A stretch of 64,000 nt of DNA from Tistrella mobilis (GCF_041468085.1 NZ_CP121017.1:4189501-4253500), one strand, 5' to 3'. Positions 34,048-44,211 are shown, numbered from the stretch's first letter. Notes: a model not told the origin generated them from the sequence alone. Made by a program: numbers and translations.

Positions 34048-35187
34048 ATGACCAACCGACGCACCCGTCGCCCGACCACCGGCTCTGCGGCCGTGACCGG
34101 CCTTGCTGCCGGTATCGCGCTTCTCGCCCTGGGCAGTGCCCAGGCCGCCGAGGAGAAGGTCCTGAACGTCTACAACTGGTCGGACTACGTGGCCGAGGAT
34201 ACGGTCCCGAATTTCGAGCAGCAGAGCGGCATCAAGGTCAATTACGACGTCTATGACACCCAGGACGTGCTGGAGTCGAAACTGCTGGCCGGCCGCTCCG
34301 GCTACGACATCGTCGGTCCGACGCTTGCGCCTTATGCGGCGCGCCAGCTGAAGTCGGGCATCTATCAGAAGCTCGACAAGTCGAAGATTCCGAATTTCGG
34401 CAATCTCGACCCCAAGCTGATGGCGCGGGTGGCCAAATACGATGCCGGCAACGAGCACCTGGTGCCCTATATGTGGGGCACGACCGGCATCGGCTACAAC
34501 GTCAAGATGGTCAAGGAACGGCTGGGCGAAAACGCCCCGCTCGACAGCTGGCGCCTGATCTTCGACCCCGAGGTGGTCGCGAAGCTGGCCGATTGCGGCG
34601 TCTCGGTGATGGACAGCCCCGACGAGACCTTCCCGGCCATGCTCAACTATCTGGGCCTCGATCCGGACGGTCACAAGGTCGAGGATGTGGACAAGGTGAC
34701 CGAGGCTTATATGAAAATCCGGCCTCATATCCGCAAGTTCCACAACAGCCAGTACATCAACGACCTGGCCAATGGCGAGGTCTGCGTGGCCATGGGCTAT
34801 TCGGGCGATATCCTTCAGGCGCGCGACCGCGCCGAGGAAGCCAGTAACGGCAACGAGATCGTCTATGTGATCCCGAACGAGGGCGCCCAGCTCTGGTTCG
34901 ACATGCTGGCGATCCCGGCCGATGCGCCGCACCCCGAGAACGCCCACGCCTTCATCAACTACATCCTTGAGCCCAAGGTGACGGCGGCGATCTCGGACTA
35001 TGTCGCCTACGCCAATGCCAATGCCAAGGCAACGCCTCTGGTCTCGGAAGACGTCCGCAACGACCCCGGCATCTATCCCTCGGAAGAGACGATGAACCGG
35101 CTGTGGGTGGTGACCCCGCACGACCTGAAATACGAGCGTGCCCGCACCCGCGCCTGGACCCGGATCCGTAGCGGCAGCGAAGGCTGA
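34048..35187 (+). CDS. Polyamine ABC transporter substrate-binding protein (PotF/PotD family)
   Basis: Periplasmic protein of 379 aa. A Sec signal peptide covers about residues 1-34 (ALGSAQAAEE). The mature start VLNVYNWSDYVAEDTVPNFEQ is the hallmark of PotD/PotF proteins. Downstream the family blocks VPYMWGTTGIGYNVKMVK and AMGYSGDILQARDRAEE are present. GGATGAGG lies 10 nt before the chosen ATG at 34048; ATGs at 34024 and 34033 are in frame but lack such spacing. It heads the importer operon. Putrescine or a related diamine is the likely cargo. Confidence 0.9.
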   Translation: MTNRRTRRPTTGSAAVTGLAAGIALLALGSAQAAEEKVLNVYNWSDYVAEDTVPNFEQQSGIKVNYDVYDTQDVLESKLLAGRSGYDIVGPTLAPYAARQLKSGIYQKLDKSKIPNFGNLDPKLMARVAKYDAGNEHLVPYMWGTTGIGYNVKMVKERLGENAPLDSWRLIFDPEVVAKLADCGVSVMDSPDETFPAMLNYLGLDPDGHKVEDVDKVTEAYMKIRPHIRKFHNSQYINDLANGEVCVAMGYSGDILQARDRAEEASNGNEIVYVIPNEGAQLWFDMLAIPADAPHPENAHAFINYILEPKVTAAISDYVAYANANAKATPLVSEDVRNDPGIYPSEETMNRLWVVTPHDLKYERARTRAWTRIRSGSEG

Positions 35188-35202
35188 GTTTTCATGATCG
35201 AT

Positions 35203-35245
35203 CGGGGCGGCCGTCTTGTCCGATAGGGTCGAGGCGGTCGCCCCG
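35203..35245 (+). other. Intercistronic hairpin behind the polyamine-binding-protein gene
   Basis: CGGGGCGGCCG (35203-35213) pairs with CGGTCGCCCCG (35235-35245), 11 bp with one G-U pair and a 21-nt loop. No U-run follows. It has the same placement as the hairpins at 27798, 42186 and 55146. Confidence 0.55.
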
Positions 35246-35336
35246 TTCGCGTTCCGGCAGTGACGGCCCGGTCCGGACATGGGGATGTCGGCCCGGGCCG
35301 GGCAGATCCCGCAGCCTGCGGAGGGAATGGTTCCCG

Positions 35337-36500
<1,164 letters not shown>

Positions 36501-36570
36501 CGGCCTTGCCCTGACCGCCGGGCATGCCGCCCCTCTCCATGCTTCTTCCCGAGCCGAAGGGACCGACCGG

Positions 36571-37509
36571 ATGGCCGATCTCGAAACGCCCGCAGCAAGG
36601 CCCGATGCCGGCCGTCGCCTGCGCCTGCCGCTGCCCGGCAGGGGCATCGTGGTGGCGATGCCTTATGTCTGGCTGCTCGCCTTCTTCCTGCTGCCCTTCG
36701 TCATCATCCTGAAGATCAGCTTCGCCGAGGCAATCATCGGCCAGCCGCCTTATACGCCGCTGCTGGAATGGGTCGACGACCTGGCGCTGACCGTTACGGT
36801 CAATCTCGGCAACTACGCCTATCTGCTCGACGATCCGCTCTACATCCACGCCTATCTCAACAGCGCGGAACTGGCGGCGGTTTCGACCATCGTGTCGCTT
36901 CTGCTGGGCTATCCGCTGGCCTATGCCATCGCCCGCAGCGACCAGAAGATCCGGCCGCTGCTGCTGCTGTTGATCGTGCTGCCCTTCTGGACGTCGTTCC
37001 TGATCCGGGTCTATGCCTGGATCGGGCTGCTGCAGAGCAACGGCCTGATCAACAACGCGCTGATGTGGGCCGGCGTGATCAGCGAGCCGCTGCCGCTGAT
37101 CAACAACAACTTCGCGGTGGTGATCGGCATCGTCTACAGCTACCTGCCCTTCATGGTGCTGCCGCTTTACGCCACGCTCGAAAAGATGGACCTCAGCCTC
37201 CTGGAGGCCGCGGCGGATCTGGGCTGCCGGCCGGTGAAGGCCTTTTTCGCCATTACCCTGCCCCTCTCCATGCCGGGCGTGATCGCCGGTGCCATGCTGG
37301 TCTTCATTCCGGCGATGGGCGAGTTCGTCATCCCCGACCTGCTGGGCGGACCGGACACGGTGATGATCGGCCGGGTGTTGTGGAACGAGTTCTTCCAGAA
37401 CCGCGACTGGCCGGTGGCATCCGCGGTCGCCATCGCCATGCTGCTGCTGCTGGTGGTGCCGATCATGATCTTCCAGAACGTGCAGGCGCGCGGCGCCGGG
37501 CGCGGGTAA
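36571..37509 (+). CDS. Polyamine ABC transporter permease (PotB/PotH family)
   Basis: Inner-membrane permease of 312 aa with six hydrophobic segments. The first helix (about residues 27-50, VVAMPYVWLLAFFLLPFVII) is followed by a long periplasmic loop. The family block LLLIVLPFWTSFLIRVYAWIGLL is near residues 130-152. The EAA loop LLEAAADLGCRPVKAFFAITLPLSMPG is near 210-236. It pairs with the permease 18 bp downstream. Confidence 0.93.
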   Translation: MADLETPAARPDAGRRLRLPLPGRGIVVAMPYVWLLAFFLLPFVIILKISFAEAIIGQPPYTPLLEWVDDLALTVTVNLGNYAYLLDDPLYIHAYLNSAELAAVSTIVSLLLGYPLAYAIARSDQKIRPLLLLLIVLPFWTSFLIRVYAWIGLLQSNGLINNALMWAGVISEPLPLINNNFAVVIGIVYSYLPFMVLPLYATLEKMDLSLLEAAADLGCRPVKAFFAITLPLSMPGVIAGAMLVFIPAMGEFVIPDLLGGPDTVMIGRVLWNEFFQNRDWPVASAVAIAMLLLLVVPIMIFQNVQARGAGRG

Positions 37510-37527
37510 GGGGAGCGACAGAGCATC

Positions 37528-38349
37528 ATGGCCACCCGTTTTCCCTGGTTCCGCCTCACCTCGCTGCTGGTCGGCTTCCTGTTCCTCTATGTGCCGATCC
37601 TGCTGCTGATCGTCTATTCCTTCAACGAATCGCGGCTGGTCACCGTCTGGGCCGGGTTCTCGCCCAAATGGTATGGCGAGCTGCTGCGTGACGATGCCAT
37701 CCTGAACGCCGCCTGGATCAGCTTCCGGATCGCCGCGATCTCGGCCACGCTGGCCCTGATCCTGGGGACGATGGCCGCGGTGGCGCTGGTACGCTTCGGC
37801 CGGTTCAGGGGCCGGACCCTGTTCTCGGGTATGATCAGCGCGCCGCTGGTGATGCCCGAGGTGATCACCGGCCTGTCACTGCTGCTACTGTTCGTGACGC
37901 TGGAACAGATGATCGGCTGGCCGGCCGGCCGCGGGGTGATGACGATCATCATCGCCCATGTCACCTTCTCGACCGCCTATGTCGCGGTCATCGTCCAGTC
38001 GCGGCTGGCGAGCTTCGACATCAGCCTGGAAGAGGCGGCGCTGGATCTGGGCGCCCATCCGGCCAAGGTGTTCTTCGTGATCACCCTGCCGATCATCGCC
38101 CCGGCCCTGGTGGCGGGCTGGCTGCTGTCTTTCACCCTGTCGCTCGACGATCTGGTGATCGCAAGCTTCGTCTCGGGCCCTGCCTCCAGCACCCTGCCGA
38201 TGGTCATCTTCTCAAGCGTGCGTCTGGGCGTCAGCCCCAAGATCAACGCCCTTGCCACCATCCTGGTGGTGCTGGTGACGATCGCCGTGATCCTGGCGGC
38301 GCGGATGATGCGCAAATCGGGCGGGCTTGCCCAGTCGGCACAGAACTAG
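37528..38349 (+). CDS. Polyamine ABC transporter permease (PotC/PotI family)
   Basis: Inner-membrane permease of 273 aa with six hydrophobic segments. The opening FLYVPILLLIVYSFNES near residues 17-33 and the block ISAPLVMPEVITGLSLLLLF are typical of PotC/PotI. The EAA loop is LEEAALDLGAHPAKVFFVITLPIIAP near residues 169-194. It is the last gene of the polyamine importer operon. Confidence 0.93.
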   Translation: MATRFPWFRLTSLLVGFLFLYVPILLLIVYSFNESRLVTVWAGFSPKWYGELLRDDAILNAAWISFRIAAISATLALILGTMAAVALVRFGRFRGRTLFSGMISAPLVMPEVITGLSLLLLFVTLEQMIGWPAGRGVMTIIIAHVTFSTAYVAVIVQSRLASFDISLEEAALDLGAHPAKVFFVITLPIIAPALVAGWLLSFTLSLDDLVIASFVSGPASSTLPMVIFSSVRLGVSPKINALATILVVLVTIAVILAARMMRKSGGLAQSAQN

Positions 38350-38495
38350 GGGGCGGACGGAGAGCCCGATCCAGGGCTGTGAGGCGCGCAGGGCAGCCGC
38401 GCGCGGGGGGCCGACGGAATCTTGTCGCCCCCCTCTGCACAAGCGGGCGCTTATGCGCTATCTTCACCTCATCGTCAACCACCAAAAGGTGTCTC

Positions 38496-38711
38496 GTGCG
38501 TCTTGCACATCTGTTTGCCCTGCCCGGCGGGTTCGAAGGCCGCGCGCTGATGGCGCAGCCGCTTCCCCGGTCCGAGTCGGTCGAGAGCCGTCTGCGGGGC
38601 AACGCCATGGGATCGCGCAACATGCGGCCGATGAACCGGCTGCTCGGTCCCGCCACCCTGGGTGCCACTGCCTCGTCCTGGACGCGGCGCCGGCGCAGCA
38701 GCGAGGTCTGA
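38496..38711 (+). CDS. Small basic protein of unknown function
   Basis: A GTG-initiated frame of 71 codons, with AAAAGGTG placed 5 nt upstream. The product is rich in Arg, Leu, Ala and Ser, has no membrane segment or motif I recognise, and ends in a strongly basic TRRRRSSEV. It has its own strong hairpin 27 bp after the stop, which argues for a transcribed unit. A non-coding RNA ending at that hairpin is an alternative. I do not recognise it. Confidence 0.4.
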   Translation: MRLAHLFALPGGFEGRALMAQPLPRSESVESRLRGNAMGSRNMRPMNRLLGPATLGATASSWTRRRRSSEV

Positions 38712-38738
38712 CCGTCGCTTCAGCGACGTTCGGTAGGC

Positions 38739-38774
38739 AAAAGGGGGCTGCCCGGGAAGGGGCAGCCCCCTTTT
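38739..38774. terminator. Bidirectional intrinsic terminator
   Basis: A perfect 15-bp stem AAAAGGGGGCTGCCC (38739-38753) with its complement ending in TTTT (38760-38774) and a 6-nt loop. It serves the small gene on the left and the enoyl-CoA hydratase gene reading from the right. Confidence 0.88.
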
Positions 38775-38796
38775 CAGTTCCAGACGGGCAAAAGCC

Positions 38797-39645
38797 TCAT
38801 CCCTTGAGATCCGGCCACCAGGCGGTCATGTAGGGCGCATCCGCCAGCCCGTCGCGGAAGCGCGGTGCCCGGCGCTCCTTGAAGCTGGCGACGCCCTCGC
38901 GAACGTCGTCACTCGCCATCCGGGCCGCAACCGCCCGGCTCTCCAGCGCGTGCGCGGCCTCGGGATGATCCGCCCCCATCATCCGCCACAGCAGCTGGCG
39001 GTTCAGCGCCACCGAGACCGGGGCGCAGTTCTCCGCGATGTCCAGCGCCAGCGCCCGTGCCCGCGGCAACAGGTCTTCCGCGGCCAGCAGCTCGTGGACC
39101 AACCCGCGCGCCAGGGCCTCCGAGGCCGGGAAGGTCCGCCCGGTCAGCATCCACTCCTGGGCGGTCTGCATGCCCACCAGCCGGGGCAGGAACCAGCTGG
39201 AACAGCTCTCGGCACAAATGCCCCGCCGCGTGAAGGGAAAGGCGAACTTCGCCGCCTCTGCCGCCAGCCGGATATCCATGGCCAGGGTAAAGGTCGCCCC
39301 GAAGCCCGCCGCAGCCCCATTGATCGCCGCAATCACCGGCTTGCGCATCCGGAACAGCCGCAACACGGTCACGCCGCCCACATCTGCAGGCACGCCCTCG
39401 CCCGTCTCGGGATCGCCGCCGGCCGGCAGCCGGAACCCGTCGGAGATATCGGTGCCGGCACAGAAGGCCCGACCGGTACCGGTCACGATCACGGCCCGCA
39501 CGGCGTCATCACAATCGGCCGCATCCAGCGCGGCCTGAAGCTCCAGATGCGTCTCGTTCCGCGCTGCATTCATCACCTCCGGGCGCGCGAAGCTGATCGT
39601 CGCGACGGGGCCGTCCACCGCATAGGCGATGTCCTCGAAGACCAT
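38797..39645 (-). CDS. Enoyl-CoA hydratase/isomerase family protein
   Basis: Crotonase-fold enzyme of 282 aa. The CoA/oxyanion-hole region has RAFCAGTDISDGF near residues 59-71, and INGAAAGFGATFTLAMDIRLAAEAAKF follows near 107-133. The usual first catalytic Glu position reads FTRRGICAESCSSWFLPRLVG, with Glu retained in CAES. Members hydrate enoyl-CoA or isomerise or hydrolyse CoA thioesters; the substrate is not readable. A strong GGAGGAGG site precedes the ATG. It is divergent from an acyl-CoA-associated phosphotransferase gene, so both may act in fatty-acid or acyl-CoA catabolism. Confidence 0.88.
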   Translation of the reverse strand: MVFEDIAYAVDGPVATISFARPEVMNAARNETHLELQAALDAADCDDAVRAVIVTGTGRAFCAGTDISDGFRLPAGGDPETGEGVPADVGGVTVLRLFRMRKPVIAAINGAAAGFGATFTLAMDIRLAAEAAKFAFPFTRRGICAESCSSWFLPRLVGMQTAQEWMLTGRTFPASEALARGLVHELLAAEDLLPRARALALDIAENCAPVSVALNRQLLWRMMGADHPEAAHALESRAVAARMASDDVREGVASFKERRAPRFRDGLADAPYMTAWWPDLKG

Positions 39646-39692
39646 GGGCTTCCTCCTCCGGGCCGGATTCCGTGCGGCCTCGATTCGTCTGT

Positions 39693-39738
39693 TTGTCGGA
39701 CAATCCGATTGACAGAAGGATAGCCGTCCTCCTAGCTA
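39693..39738 (+). promoter_or_regulatory. Promoter with TTGTC-G-GACAA palindrome before the phosphotransferase gene
   Basis: TTGACA (39709-39714) with TAGCTA at 39733-39738 (18-bp spacer) is a plausible sigma-70 promoter. Five bases upstream of the -35 lies the perfect odd palindrome TTGTCGGACAA (39693-39703), which could bind a TetR or GntR regulator and resembles the operator at 57803. Confidence 0.45.
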
Positions 39739-39882
39739 TAGTTCAACGACGATGTCGCGCCCGCCGGGCCGCTCCACGCTCTCCAGCCCGCCTCATCCAG
39801 ATCGTCCTCCGCCCCGCCCCTGGCGGAGCTCTCCCCGCATGACCGCCGGCACCTCCGGCCGACGTCCGGACCCGTTTCCGCC

Positions 39883-40923
39883 ATGACCCTGACCACATCT
39901 CCCTCCAGCGATATCGATGCCCAGGCCCTGGCCGCCTATCTGGCCGCACGGGTCGACGGCGCAGGACCGACCGTCAGCCTCACCCGGCTCGGCGGCGGTC
40001 AGTCCAACCCGACCTATTTTCTCGACACCGGCAGCCGTCGCCTGGTGCTGCGCAAGCGGCCGGCGGGCACGCTGCTGCCATCTGCCCATGCGGTGGATCG
40101 GGAATACAGGGTCCAGGCGGCACTGGCCGATACGGGTGTCGCTGTGCCGCGTATGGTCCATTTCTGTGACGACCCGACGGTCATCGGCACCCAGTTCTAT
40201 GTCATGGAGCGGGTCGACGGCCGCGTGCTGCACGACAATGCCCTGCCCGACATCCCGGTCGCCGGGCGCGGAGCCTATTTCGACGCCCTCGCCCGCATGC
40301 TCGCCGCCATCCACGCGGTCGATGTGGTGGCGGTCGGGCTGCGTGATTACGGCCGCAGCGGTGGCTTTGCGGCCCGCCAGATCGCCCGCTGGACAAAGCA
40401 ATGGCAGCTCTCCGCCACCGCCGCCAATCCGGCGATGGACCGGCTGATCGACTGGCTGCCCCGCAACCTGCCCGAAGACGACAGCACCACCCTGGTCCAT
40501 GGCGATTTCCGCCTGGGCAATGTGATGTTCCATCCGACCGAGCCCCGCATCGTCGCAGTGCTCGACTGGGAACTGTCGACCCTGGGGCACCCGCTCGCCG
40601 ATCTCGCTCACAGCTGCATCTACACCTGGATGATGCGGCCTGAGGAATACGGCCGCGGCCTTGCCGGGCTCGACCGCGCAGCACTCGGCCTGCCCGAAAT
40701 GGAGGCGTTCTGCCGAACCTATTTCGAGGCCTCGGGCCGGACCGGCCCGCTCACCCGTTTCCATCTGGTGCTCGCCCTGTTCCGCAATGCGGTGATCTTC
40801 GAAGGCATCGCGGCCCGGGCCCGTCAGGGCAATGCCGCATCCGATGACGCCGCCGAAGTCGGCCGGCTGGCGCCGGCCCTGGCTGCCCGGGCTGTGGCCC
40901 TCATCGAAGAGGCCACCGCCTGA
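39883..40923 (+). CDS. Phosphotransferase family protein (APH/ACAD10-type)
   Basis: Protein of 346 aa with the aminoglycoside-phosphotransferase kinase fold. The N-lobe has LVLRKRPAGTLLPSAHAVDREYRVQAAL, where the Lys and Glu would contact ATP. The catalytic Brenner-like motif is VHGDFRLGNVMFHP near residues 205-218, and the metal-binding Asp lies in VLDWELSTLGHPLADLAH near 226-243. This pattern matches the group found with acyl-CoA dehydrogenases (human ACAD10/11 kinase domain), which phosphorylates 4-hydroxyacyl-CoA. No resistance role is implied. Confidence 0.85.
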   Translation: MTLTTSPSSDIDAQALAAYLAARVDGAGPTVSLTRLGGGQSNPTYFLDTGSRRLVLRKRPAGTLLPSAHAVDREYRVQAALADTGVAVPRMVHFCDDPTVIGTQFYVMERVDGRVLHDNALPDIPVAGRGAYFDALARMLAAIHAVDVVAVGLRDYGRSGGFAARQIARWTKQWQLSATAANPAMDRLIDWLPRNLPEDDSTTLVHGDFRLGNVMFHPTEPRIVAVLDWELSTLGHPLADLAHSCIYTWMMRPEEYGRGLAGLDRAALGLPEMEAFCRTYFEASGRTGPLTRFHLVLALFRNAVIFEGIAARARQGNAASDDAAEVGRLAPALAARAVALIEEATA

Positions 40924-41004
40924 CAGCCGCATCGCCGCCGCCCGGCGGCCCGACAGACGAAGATCCGGACGCCCGACGATCCGGACGCCAAGGGAGGACT
41001 GCCC

Positions 41005-42134
41005 ATGAACCGCTTCGCCATGACCGCCCTCGCCGGCTGCCTTTCCATCGCCGCCACCGGTGCCCAGGCCGGCGCCGACCTGATCGTGGCGTCATCGCTG
41101 CCCCAGGTGCATTTCTGGGTCGGCAAGCACATGGATCTCTTTGCCGACGCGATCGAAGAGCGGAGCGGTGGCGACATCGCCTTCACCCGCTTCTATGCCG
41201 GCGAACTCACCTCGGTCGGCCGCGAACTCGACGCGCTGCAGGGCGGCGCGATCGACGTGGCCGCCCCCCTGCTCGCCCCCTATCACGAGGGCGCTTTCCC
41301 GCTCTCCGACGTCACCCAGCTGCCGACGGTCGGCACCAGCTCGGTCACCCAGACCAAGGCTTTCCTGGCGCTGATGGACAGCACGACCGAGCTGGTTTCC
41401 TGGCGCTGATGGACAGCACGACCGAGCTGGTCGACGGCAAGACTTTCTACGACTACGAGATCGCCTCCAAGGGCATCCATGCCTGGCCGGTCGGCACCAC
41501 GGCGGCCTATGCGATCAGCTTCGCCAACAAGACGCCCAAATCGGCCGCGGACCTGAAGGGCATGCCGCTGCGCGCCGGCTCCGCCCTGCACACCATCTTC
41601 CTCAGCGAGTTGGGTGCCACGCCCGTCACCATGCCCTCTTCGGCGTCCTATGAAGCGCTGTCGCGTGGCACGGTCGAAGGCACGATCCTCTCGATCGGCG
41701 ACTGGCGGTCCTATTCGCTGCAGGACGTGCTGACCTACACCATCACCGGCGTCGCCGTCGGTCATTGGGGCAGCTATCTCGCCATCTCGGACACCGGCTG
41801 GACCGGACTTTCCGCCGATGAGCAGAAGCTCTGGGCCGATACGGCGCGCGAGATCGCGCTGCGCAATGCTGAGTTGATCGAGGCCCAGGACGCCGAGGTG
41901 CGCGAAGCCGCCGCCGCCAAAGGCTCCACCTTCGCCGATCTCTCGACCATCTCTCCCGACCTGAAGGCGGCGATCGAGACCGCCTCGACCGCGACCTGGC
42001 GCCGCTGGGTGGAGCAGACCGAGGCTGCCGGCCATCCGGGCCTTGCCACCGCCCGCCTCTGGGCGAAGCTGGTCGAGGAACAGGGCGGCAAGCTGCCCGC
42101 GGGTGTGGCCGCCTATCTCGAAAAGGGCGCCTGA
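41005..42134 (+). pseudogene. TRAP transporter substrate-binding protein DctP, split by a 35-bp tandem duplication
   Basis: The first part (41005-41409) encodes a signal peptide (about residues 1-26) and the N-terminal lobe up to FLALMDSTTELV, then runs into a stop. The second part resumes in another frame with the same residues and continues to the normal DctP end at 42134. Removing one copy of the duplication restores a single 364-aa DctP, the normal family length (DctP_7-like, with ASKGIHAWPVGTTAAYAIS and SLQDVLTYTITGVAVGHWG). As sequenced, the protein cannot be made whole. The dctM and dctQ genes behind it are intact, so the damage is recent, reversible, or a sequencing artefact. Confidence 0.85.
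41362..41431 (+). repeat. Perfect 35-bp tandem duplication inside dctP
   Basis: Copy one 41362-41396 and copy two 41397-41431 are identical and adjacent. As 35 is not a multiple of three, the duplication shifts the frame and creates the TGA at 41407-41409. Confidence 0.95.
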
Positions 42135-42185
42135 TCCGCCGGCCGGCCGGATCCCCGACAGGGTCCGGCCCTTCCCCTCCGCTCT

Positions 42186-42206
42186 CCCGCCGGTAACGTC
42201 GGCGGG
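42186..42206 (+). other. Intercistronic hairpin between dctP and dctM
   Basis: CCCGCCG (42186-42192) pairs with CGGCGGG (42200-42206), 7-nt loop. A second weaker hairpin, GATCCG/CGGATC at 42133-42153, overlaps the dctP stop. Neither has a U-run. The placement matches that in the ABC importer operons here. Confidence 0.5.
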
Positions 42207-42236
42207 CCCGAAGGTCCCGTGCAAGGCCCGGATCCC

Positions 42237-43544
42237 ATGTCCCACGACATCATCCTGCTGATCGTCGCCGGCTGGTTCGTCTTTTTCCTGCTGCTCGGCC
42301 AGCATGTCGCCACGGTCCTGCTGGGGACCGGCATCGTCGGCATCCTGCTCTGGACGGGGCCGCGGGTGCTGAACGGCGTGCTCGGCCAGGACGTGTTCTA
42401 CACGGCGTCGAACTACTCGCTGTCGATCATCCCGCTCTATCTGCTGATGGCCCAGCTGCTGCTTCGCGGCGGGCTGGTGCTCGACCTGTTCCGGGTCGGC
42501 CATCGCATGGCCGGCTACAGGCGGTTTCCGCTTGGCGTGGCCACGCTCGTGATCGGCGGGCTGCTGGGGGCCGTTTCAGGTTCCGGGGCCGCATCCGCCG
42601 CCTCGCTCGCCACGCTTTCGGCACCCGAGCTGGAACGGGTCGGCTACAGCCGCCGCTTCGCGATCGGCCTTGCTGCCGTCGCCGGATCGCTGTCGGCGGT
42701 CATCCCGCCCAGCCTGATCGTGATCATCTACGGTGCCATCACCTCGGTGCCGATCGGCGCCCTGTTCATCGGCCTGCTGGGCCCCGGGCTGCTGTGCATG
42801 CTGGTCTATATCGGCTGCCTCGCCCTGTTTGAGGAACTGCGCCCGGAAGGTGCCGCCCCTGGTGCCCGTCCCGACCAGCCCGCCGAACTGGAGCGCGGCG
42901 CCCTTGGTGCCTCGCTGTTCATGCTCGCCCTGATGCTGGTGGTCTTCGGCGGGATCTACACCGGCATCATCACGGTGGGAGAAGCGGGTGCGGTCGGTGC
43001 GTTCACCGCCCTCGTCGGCCTCACCCTCATGCGCCGCATCGGCTGGCGCGATCTGGCGGCCGCACTGGCCGACAGCGTCAAGATCTCGGCCATGCTGATG
43101 CTGATCGTGATCGGCGCCCAGATCTTCGCCCGCTTCCTGGCGTTCTCGCGCCTGCCGCGCGAGCTGCTGGGGCTCGCCGAGCCGCTGGTCGGCTCCCCGG
43201 GCCTGCTGGTCGCCGTGCTGATGGTGGTGCTGTTCGTCGCCGGTATGATCCTGGAAAGTGCCGCGGTGATCCTGCTGATCGTGCCGATCGTGCTGCCCAT
43301 GCTGGAAGCAGCCGGCATCGACCTGCTCTGGTTCGGCGTTCTCGCCAGCTTCATGATCGCCCTCGGCCTGCTGACGCCCCCGGTCGGACTGTCCGCCTAT
43401 GCCGCCGCCGCGGCGCAACGCCATCCGGTGGCCGAGGTCTTCCGCCCGGCGGGCAAGTTTGCACTTGCCTCGGCCGTGATCGTCATCGGCGCCACGATCC
43501 TGTTTCCCGGGATCGTCACCTGGCTGCCCGGCAACCTCCGGTGA
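42237..43544 (+). CDS. TRAP transporter large permease subunit DctM
   Basis: Inner-membrane protein of 435 aa with about eleven to twelve hydrophobic segments, of the DctM family that forms the ion-coupled transport channel. Landmarks: SNYSLSIIPLYLLMAQLLLRGG, then GGLLGAVSGSGAASAASLATLSAPEL, SLSAVIPPSLIVIIYGAITS and a C-terminal LGLLTPPVGLSAYAAAA. ATG 42237 is preferred; a GTG at 42219 would add six residues. Gene order here is P-M-Q rather than the more frequent P-Q-M. Confidence 0.93.
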   Translation: MSHDIILLIVAGWFVFFLLLGQHVATVLLGTGIVGILLWTGPRVLNGVLGQDVFYTASNYSLSIIPLYLLMAQLLLRGGLVLDLFRVGHRMAGYRRFPLGVATLVIGGLLGAVSGSGAASAASLATLSAPELERVGYSRRFAIGLAAVAGSLSAVIPPSLIVIIYGAITSVPIGALFIGLLGPGLLCMLVYIGCLALFEELRPEGAAPGARPDQPAELERGALGASLFMLALMLVVFGGIYTGIITVGEAGAVGAFTALVGLTLMRRIGWRDLAAALADSVKISAMLMLIVIGAQIFARFLAFSRLPRELLGLAEPLVGSPGLLVAVLMVVLFVAGMILESAAVILLIVPIVLPMLEAAGIDLLWFGVLASFMIALGLLTPPVGLSAYAAAAAQRHPVAEVFRPAGKFALASAVIVIGATILFPGIVTWLPGNLR

Positions 43545-43549
43545 GATCC

Positions 43550-44098
43550 ATGACCAGATTTTACGGCCTGCTTGGCCGTTTCGAGTGGGGGCTGGCCTCG
43601 ATCGGCGCCGGTCTCTGCCTGTTCGCGGTGATGATCCTGACCGTGCTCAGCGTCTTCGGCCGCTATGCGCTGCACACCGATCTCGTCCCCGGCGCCTACA
43701 ACATCATCGAACGGATGCTCTTTCCGCTGATGGTGTTCTGGGCCCTGCCGCTTGCCCATCGCGACGGAATCTTTCCCCGGCTGGAAGTGATCGCGACCGC
43801 CCTGCCCCGGCGAGCCGGGTCGGCGGTCGCCATCCTGATGCTGGCGGTGGAGCTGGTGATCTTCCTGTTCCTGTTCTGGTATCTGGCGCAATATGCGGCG
43901 ACCGGCCTCAGGACCGGACGAACCATGCAGCTGGGGTCCGATTTCTTCCCGGTCTGGCCGTTCATCATGATGGTGCCGCTGGCGCTGGGGCTGATGGCGA
44001 TCGAAATGGTCTGGCAGATCGGCCAACACATCCGGCATTTCGCGACCGGTGTTCCGCTGTCCACGGCGAATGCCGACCTCACCGCCGGGGGCCAGTAG
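43550..44098 (+). CDS. TRAP transporter small permease subunit DctQ
   Basis: Inner-membrane protein of 182 aa with four hydrophobic segments (about 18-38, 56-74, 92-116, 138-158). The sequence LTVLSVFGRYALHTDLVPGAYNI matches the DctQ pattern with its Arg-Tyr motif. It starts 5 bp after the dctM stop. A GTG at 43541 overlapping dctM is an alternative start. It is the last transport gene of the operon. Confidence 0.88.
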   Translation: MTRFYGLLGRFEWGLASIGAGLCLFAVMILTVLSVFGRYALHTDLVPGAYNIIERMLFPLMVFWALPLAHRDGIFPRLEVIATALPRRAGSAVAILMLAVELVIFLFLFWYLAQYAATGLRTGRTMQLGSDFFPVWPFIMMVPLALGLMAIEMVWQIGQHIRHFATGVPLSTANADLTAGGQ

Positions 44099-44211
44099 GC
44101 CCATCGGGCGGTTCATGGGTAAATTGCGGAACCGGAACGGCTTTCCCCCGCCCGGCGGTTCGGTTACACCGATGCGGCACGTTATCACCCCGGATGCTCT
44201 GGACGGTCGTC

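Noticed and set aside
39883-40923. Aminoglycoside resistance kinase
   Set aside because: The kinase fold matches the ACAD10/11-like group linked to acyl-CoA metabolism, and the neighbour is an enoyl-CoA hydratase gene.
41409-42134. A separate small TRAP binding-protein gene starting at the ATG at 41409
   Set aside because: The start lies inside the second copy of the 35-bp duplication and the product would lack a signal peptide and the N-terminal lobe, so it is the broken second half of dctP.
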